Source: Heterobilharzia americana (taxonomy: Eukaryota; Platyhelminthes; Trematoda; Strigeidida; Schistosomatidae). From it: DNA of 64,000 nucleotides. Within the stretch, counting starts at the first letter, position 1. Every line of letters starts with the position of its first letter. The stretch lies in contig OX104134.1 of the NCBI GenBank assembly GCA_944470555.2, positions 72,348,678 to 72,412,677 on the forward strand, written 5' to 3'. Below the pieces are notes generated by a model. That model saw only the letters and a list, made by a program, of their open reading frames with translations, was not told the origin of the DNA and searched no databases. The position numbers and the translations under genes were made by a program. Positions 60,738-64,000 of this stretch are shown one piece after another.

Positions 60738-63700
60738 AATCATCATCATCATTATCAACATAGGACCAGGCATTACTGCGTAACGGTCCGAGTTGCCACA
60801 CCTCATATCAGCACATCAAGTAAAAAGGTAGTGAGGTGAAGGATGAAGATAAGTGAATGCAGTCAAAAGAAATATAAAGTACGAGAAGAAAGGAAAGAGG
60901 AGTGACAAAATAGTGAGATTCGGTATAGCGTTGTTAAGATGAGGATAATGTGTGTATACATCTGCGCCACTGACTTCGGTTCTGAGCCATATCACCTAGG
61001 GTCTCCAACCACTGGTTCCTCTTGTCCCGTGGACCCCAACCACCTAGTCTGCATCGTCCTACATGGCTTAAACCAACAGTCAGAGACTTCATACATTGGT
61101 GCCATGTTTTAGTCTGGCCACCTCGGGCCTTTTTCCAGCCTGAACCCACCTCAGCCAACATTGTGTGACGAGGCAATCGGTGACTAGGCATACGTAGTAC
61201 GTGTCCCAACCATCTCAGTCGATGAAGGTTCACAACCTCGTCGACTGACTTACCTCTTCTCCCTAAAACTCTACACCTAACTTCTGCATTACTCACATGG
61301 TGACACCACGGAATACGTCCTATACTACGAAGGCAACGGTGGTCAAATACCTGTAACCTTCTCATGTCTTCCACTTTCAATGGCCATGTTTCACAGCCAT
61401 ACAGTAGAACAGAGCGGACTGCTGTGCAGTACACGCGACCCTTAATAGACAAACGAATATCACGGCGGCGCCATAGGTGGCGCAAATTGGCAAAAGCCAA
61501 TCGAGCCTTTTGTATCCGTGCAGAAATCTCATCGGCAACTAACCCACCGGAGTTGATCCTACTTCCCAGGTAAGTGAAGTGGTCAACACACTCAACCACT
61601 TCACTCTCTATTGTTAACCGCGGTACCGCTGAAGACCAGTCCTGGAGCAAAAATTTGCATTTGGGTGGTGAAAATCGCATCCCAAACATTCTCAAATTCC
61701 CACTCAAAGTGTTCAGAAGACTCTGCATCTTGTCAGCGTCTTCACCTAACAGGACTATGTCATCTGCATATTCTAGATCTAAGGAAAATTCACCTGTGAT
61801 CCGGTCAACGTCTTTGTAATTAGGTGACGAGAGGGAAACCTCCATAAGAATATCTATGATAAAATTAAATAAGAATGGGGATAGTGGGCATCCTTGACGG
61901 ACACCACTTGATGAGTATAGCTCCCTGGACAACTCACCATAGGCTCTAACATGCCCACAAGTGTTCGAGTAGAGAGCTTTCAATAAGGTGATGTACTTAC
62001 TAGGCACGCCTTTCAGTGACAGACACTGCCATAAGACTTCTCGATCAACGGAGTCAAATGCCGCCTTCAGGTCGAGAAATACAGCTATTGTCGGGCGTCT
62101 GTAAGCATGCCTATGTTCCAGGACCTGGCGCAGTGTGAATATTTGGTCGATACATCCACGGCCAGGTCTAAAGCCTGCCTGGTTTTCTCGGGCTTGCTGT
62201 TCCCGAGCTCCACTCAGGCGTCGGAGAATTATAGAACTTAGGATCTTAGACACTATGTTTGTCAGGCTGATTCCTCTGTGGTTATCACAAGAGGACTTCT
62301 CGCCTTTCTTGAAGACTGGGATGATGAGTGACTTAGACCAGTCGGAGGGGATCGTATTTGATTCCCATATACTGGCTAACACTTCCGTTAGCCTGACTAA
62401 GAGAACTCTACCACCATTCTTGTATACCTCAGCAGGTAGTCCGTCTGGTCCTGCTGCCCTTCCCCGTTTCAGGCTACCTACCGCTTTCTCAACTTCTTCT
62501 AGTGTTGGGGGACCTGTCTCTATGTCCCATTCAGGGTCCGACTGGATAGCGGGCAGCGCAATGGTGGCTGGAGGCCAGTTAAACTGTTCCTCAAAGTGTT
62601 CTGCCCATCGTCCCAGTCGCCTTCCCTGCGAGTGAATCGCCGATCCGTCCTTCTCCGCTATAACCTCACTAACTGTTGTTGACCATTTCCCCCCAGTCTC
62701 CTTAATAAGTCTAAATAACTGTCTACTGTTACCGATCGCCGCTGCCTTTTCCATCTCTTTAGCCTTTGCTGCCCACCACTGTTCACGATCGTTGCGCAGA
62801 CTTTTCGTCAGTTTATTTTTAAGTTGCGCTCGCTCTTCATTGTACTCAGAGCCTGCAGGGATGCATTCACGTGCATCCATTAGTTTGGAAGAAGCTGCTG
62901 ATATCCACTGGCTCTTTTTAGCCATTATCTTGGAGTCGGCTACAGTCTCCAGTGCTGCTTTTACAGTAGACTGAAGATGGCACCAAGCTTCTTCTGGATG
63001 AGTGACAGTCTTTTGTTCCGATAACTGCCTAGCCAACTTCTCACTGAACACGGCTTTGGTGTTTTCGTTGTCCAGCAGAACTCGTAGTGGTTTTGTTGCC
63101 AAATTTTTTCTACGTCCATTGAGACGCAGGCATATACGTGCTCGGACCAACGCATGATCGCTGTCCAAACACGTACTCCAGAAGGAGCGGCAGTCTTCCA
63201 CCGATCCTCTCCAGCGATGACTAATAGCAATGTGGTCTATCTGTGTCCATCGCTGAGTCGAGCTCGGTGGACGCCAGGTCAGACAGTGCCTTTCTTTATG
63301 TCTGAAATTTGTGCTGGCTAAAAATAGGCGGTTATCTGAGCATAGTTGTAATAGGCGATCACCGTTATCTGTACGTTCAGCTGGGATTCCGAAAGTGCCA
63401 CCTAAGTGCCTTTCTGCCTCACTCAGTCTACCCACCTGTGCGTTGAGGTCACCTGCAACAACCACTACGTCCGAACGTTTGGCTTTCGAGAGGAGGTTAG
63501 ACAGTTTATGGTAGAACTCGTCCTTCACTTCATCCGAACTACAGTCAGTGGGTGCGTAAGCAGAGATTACAAAGAGACAACGGCGAGTCTCACTATTCCT
63601 TTTAGTTCTCACTGTGCCGTTCAGCCTCATAGCGCAGAGGCGACTATCAACTGGGATCCAGTCTAGTAGTGAGTTTTCTGCCCTGGTGCTTAATGCTATA

Positions 63701-64000
63701 CCTACACCTGCAAGACCACGAGAGCTAGCTATCGAATCTCCAGAAACTCGAAGGGTGAATTTTGCAGATTCACCAGATTGGTCAGGAGAGGTCAGGTGAA
63801 TAACCACACTTGGGTCCTGTATGCGTGTCTCACAAACACAGCACACATCCATGCCTCGAGTTGCTAGAGTCTTTGCCAACGAAGCCTGTTGGCCAATTTG
63901 ACGGAGGGTGCGGACATTGAAGGCTCCAATATGTAATTTGGAGCGTGGTTTAAGGAGACCAGGGACGCTGTTCTGTGGACTCAGATCGTTGTCGAAGGCT
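60738..64000 (-). mobile_element. RTE family A retrotransposon, near-intact, 5' end outside window
   Basis: The 3' boundary is marked on the sense strand by a short (ATG)n-type tail (60755-60739) after the UTR block shared with the 55.3-kb and 37.3-kb fragments. The 3' UTR is about 195 bp (60933-60739). The element runs off the right edge. No poly(A) tail and no LTR are present. Confidence 0.85.
60934..63999 (-). CDS. APE endonuclease-reverse transcriptase of RTE family A, partial at 5' end
   Basis: One frame is open from the window edge (first full codon 63999) to the stop at 60934: 1021 residues, no interruption, so the true start is outside. Numbering from 63999, the endonuclease has GAFNVRTL (25-32, catalytic Asn), CET (56-58), SAYAPTD (146-152), GDLNAQVG (183-190), IDHI (254-257) and SDH (280-282). 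The RT has GPDGLPAEVYK, FLDLKAAFDSVD (641-652, catalytic D643), RQGCPLSP (701-708) and YADD (744-747). The C-terminus carries YGCETWPLKV and a Cys/His-containing tail. All catalytic residues are present. It nicks DNA and copies its own RNA at the nick, as known for the family. It resembles schistosome SR2-like RTE proteins; a CR1-like assignment is not excluded without a tree. Confidence 0.9.
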   Translation of the reverse strand, partial: AFDNDLSPQNSVPGLLKPRSKLHIGAFNVRTLRQIGQQASLAKTLATRGMDVCCVCETRIQDPSVVIHLTSPDQSGESAKFTLRVSGDSIASSRGLAGVGIALSTRAENSLLDWIPVDSRLCAMRLNGTVRTKRNSETRRCLFVISAYAPTDCSSDEVKDEFYHKLSNLLSKAKRSDVVVVAGDLNAQVGRLSEAERHLGGTFGIPAERTDNGDRLLQLCSDNRLFLASTNFRHKERHCLTWRPPSSTQRWTQIDHIAISHRWRGSVEDCRSFWSTCLDSDHALVRARICLRLNGRRKNLATKPLRVLLDNENTKAVFSEKLARQLSEQKTVTHPEEAWCHLQSTVKAALETVADSKIMAKKSQWISAASSKLMDARECIPAGSEYNEERAQLKNKLTKSLRNDREQWWAAKAKEMEKAAAIGNSRQLFRLIKETGGKWSTTVSEVIAEKDGSAIHSQGRRLGRWAEHFEEQFNWPPATIALPAIQSDPEWDIETGPPTLEEVEKAVGSLKRGRAAGPDGLPAEVYKNGGRVLLVRLTEVLASIWESNTIPSDWSKSLIIPVFKKGEKSSCDNHRGISLTNIVSKILSSIILRRLSGAREQQARENQAGFRPGRGCIDQIFTLRQVLEHRHAYRRPTIAVFLDLKAAFDSVDREVLWQCLSLKGVPSKYITLLKALYSNTCGHVRAYGELSRELYSSSGVRQGCPLSPFLFNFIIDILMEVSLSSPNYKDVDRITGEFSLDLEYADDIVLLGEDADKMQSLLNTLSGNLRMFGMRFSPPKCKFLLQDWSSAVPRLTIESEVVECVDHFTYLGSRINSGGLVADEISARIQKARLAFANLRHLWRRRDIRLSIKGRVYCTAVRSVLLYGCETWPLKVEDMRRLQVFDHRCLRSIGRIPWCHHVSNAEVRCRVLGRRGKSVDEVVNLHRLRWLGHVLRMPSHRLPRHTMLAEVGSGWKKARGGQTKTWHQCMKSLTVGLSHVGRCRLGGWGPRDKRNQWLETLGDMAQNRSQWRRCIHTLSSS

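Noticed and set aside
62135..62635. 166-codon plus-strand ORF inside the RTE-A element
   Set aside because: It is the antisense shadow of the long endonuclease-RT reading frame.
63877..63879. Start codon of the RTE-A protein at 63879
   Set aside because: The codon is TTG, and the frame is open upstream through the essential endonuclease Asn motif, so the protein starts beyond the window.

Overview
The window is AT-rich eukaryotic nuclear DNA with the repeat content of a blood-fluke (Schistosoma) genome. It carries APE-endonuclease/RT retrotransposons of the RTE type in two families, Penelope-like elements (PLEs) with GIY-YIG ends, and a tRNA-like short repeat with a hammerhead-ribozyme core of the kind known in schistosomes as Sm-alpha. 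The genus is inferred from these families; no species-level marker was seen.

Only one ordinary host gene is convincing: a DnaJ/HSP40 co-chaperone of the DNAJB6 type, 283 codons on the minus strand at 43967-44818. It has a poly(A) signal just after the stop and a strong 3' splice acceptor upstream of the ATG, so it has either a 5'-UTR intron or a spliced-leader site. The rest is repeats or unassigned AT-rich DNA.

Layout. 1-1240: degenerate RTE family B. 1245-1760: PLE 5' piece. 2650-5222: old RTE family A relative missing most of its RT domain. 5.2-11.4 kb: nothing recognised. 11.46-12.30 kb: PLE GIY-YIG fragment between inverted repeats. 15.18-16.32 kb: RTE-B copy inside a palindrome. 17.3-17.7 and 25.8-26.3 kb: tRNA-like/hammerhead repeats. 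22-25 kb: PLE and RTE debris. 31.2-32.5 kb: PLE 3' half. 35.4-36.8 kb: PLE RT and a dispersed repeat. 37.3-40.5 kb: RTE-A fragment, then an RTE-B copy with both ends but an internal deletion. 44-45.7 kb: DNAJB6-like gene. 47.4-50.5 kb: RTE-A copy interrupted by an RTE-B copy with a 13-bp target duplication. 55.3-56.1 kb: RTE-A 3' fragment inside a (TA)n tract. 57-60.6 kb: several PLE fragments. 60.7 kb to the end: an RTE-A copy with an ORF open for over 1,000 codons, the only retroelement here that looks coding-competent.

The retroelements do not form pathways with host genes. They record successive insertions: RTE-A and PLE debris is oldest; RTE-B insertions with readable target duplications and the right-edge RTE-A copy are younger. 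The most functionally interesting sequence is the minus-strand hammerhead core at about 25850-25897, where every core base checked is retained, next to an inverted partner with two inactivating core changes.
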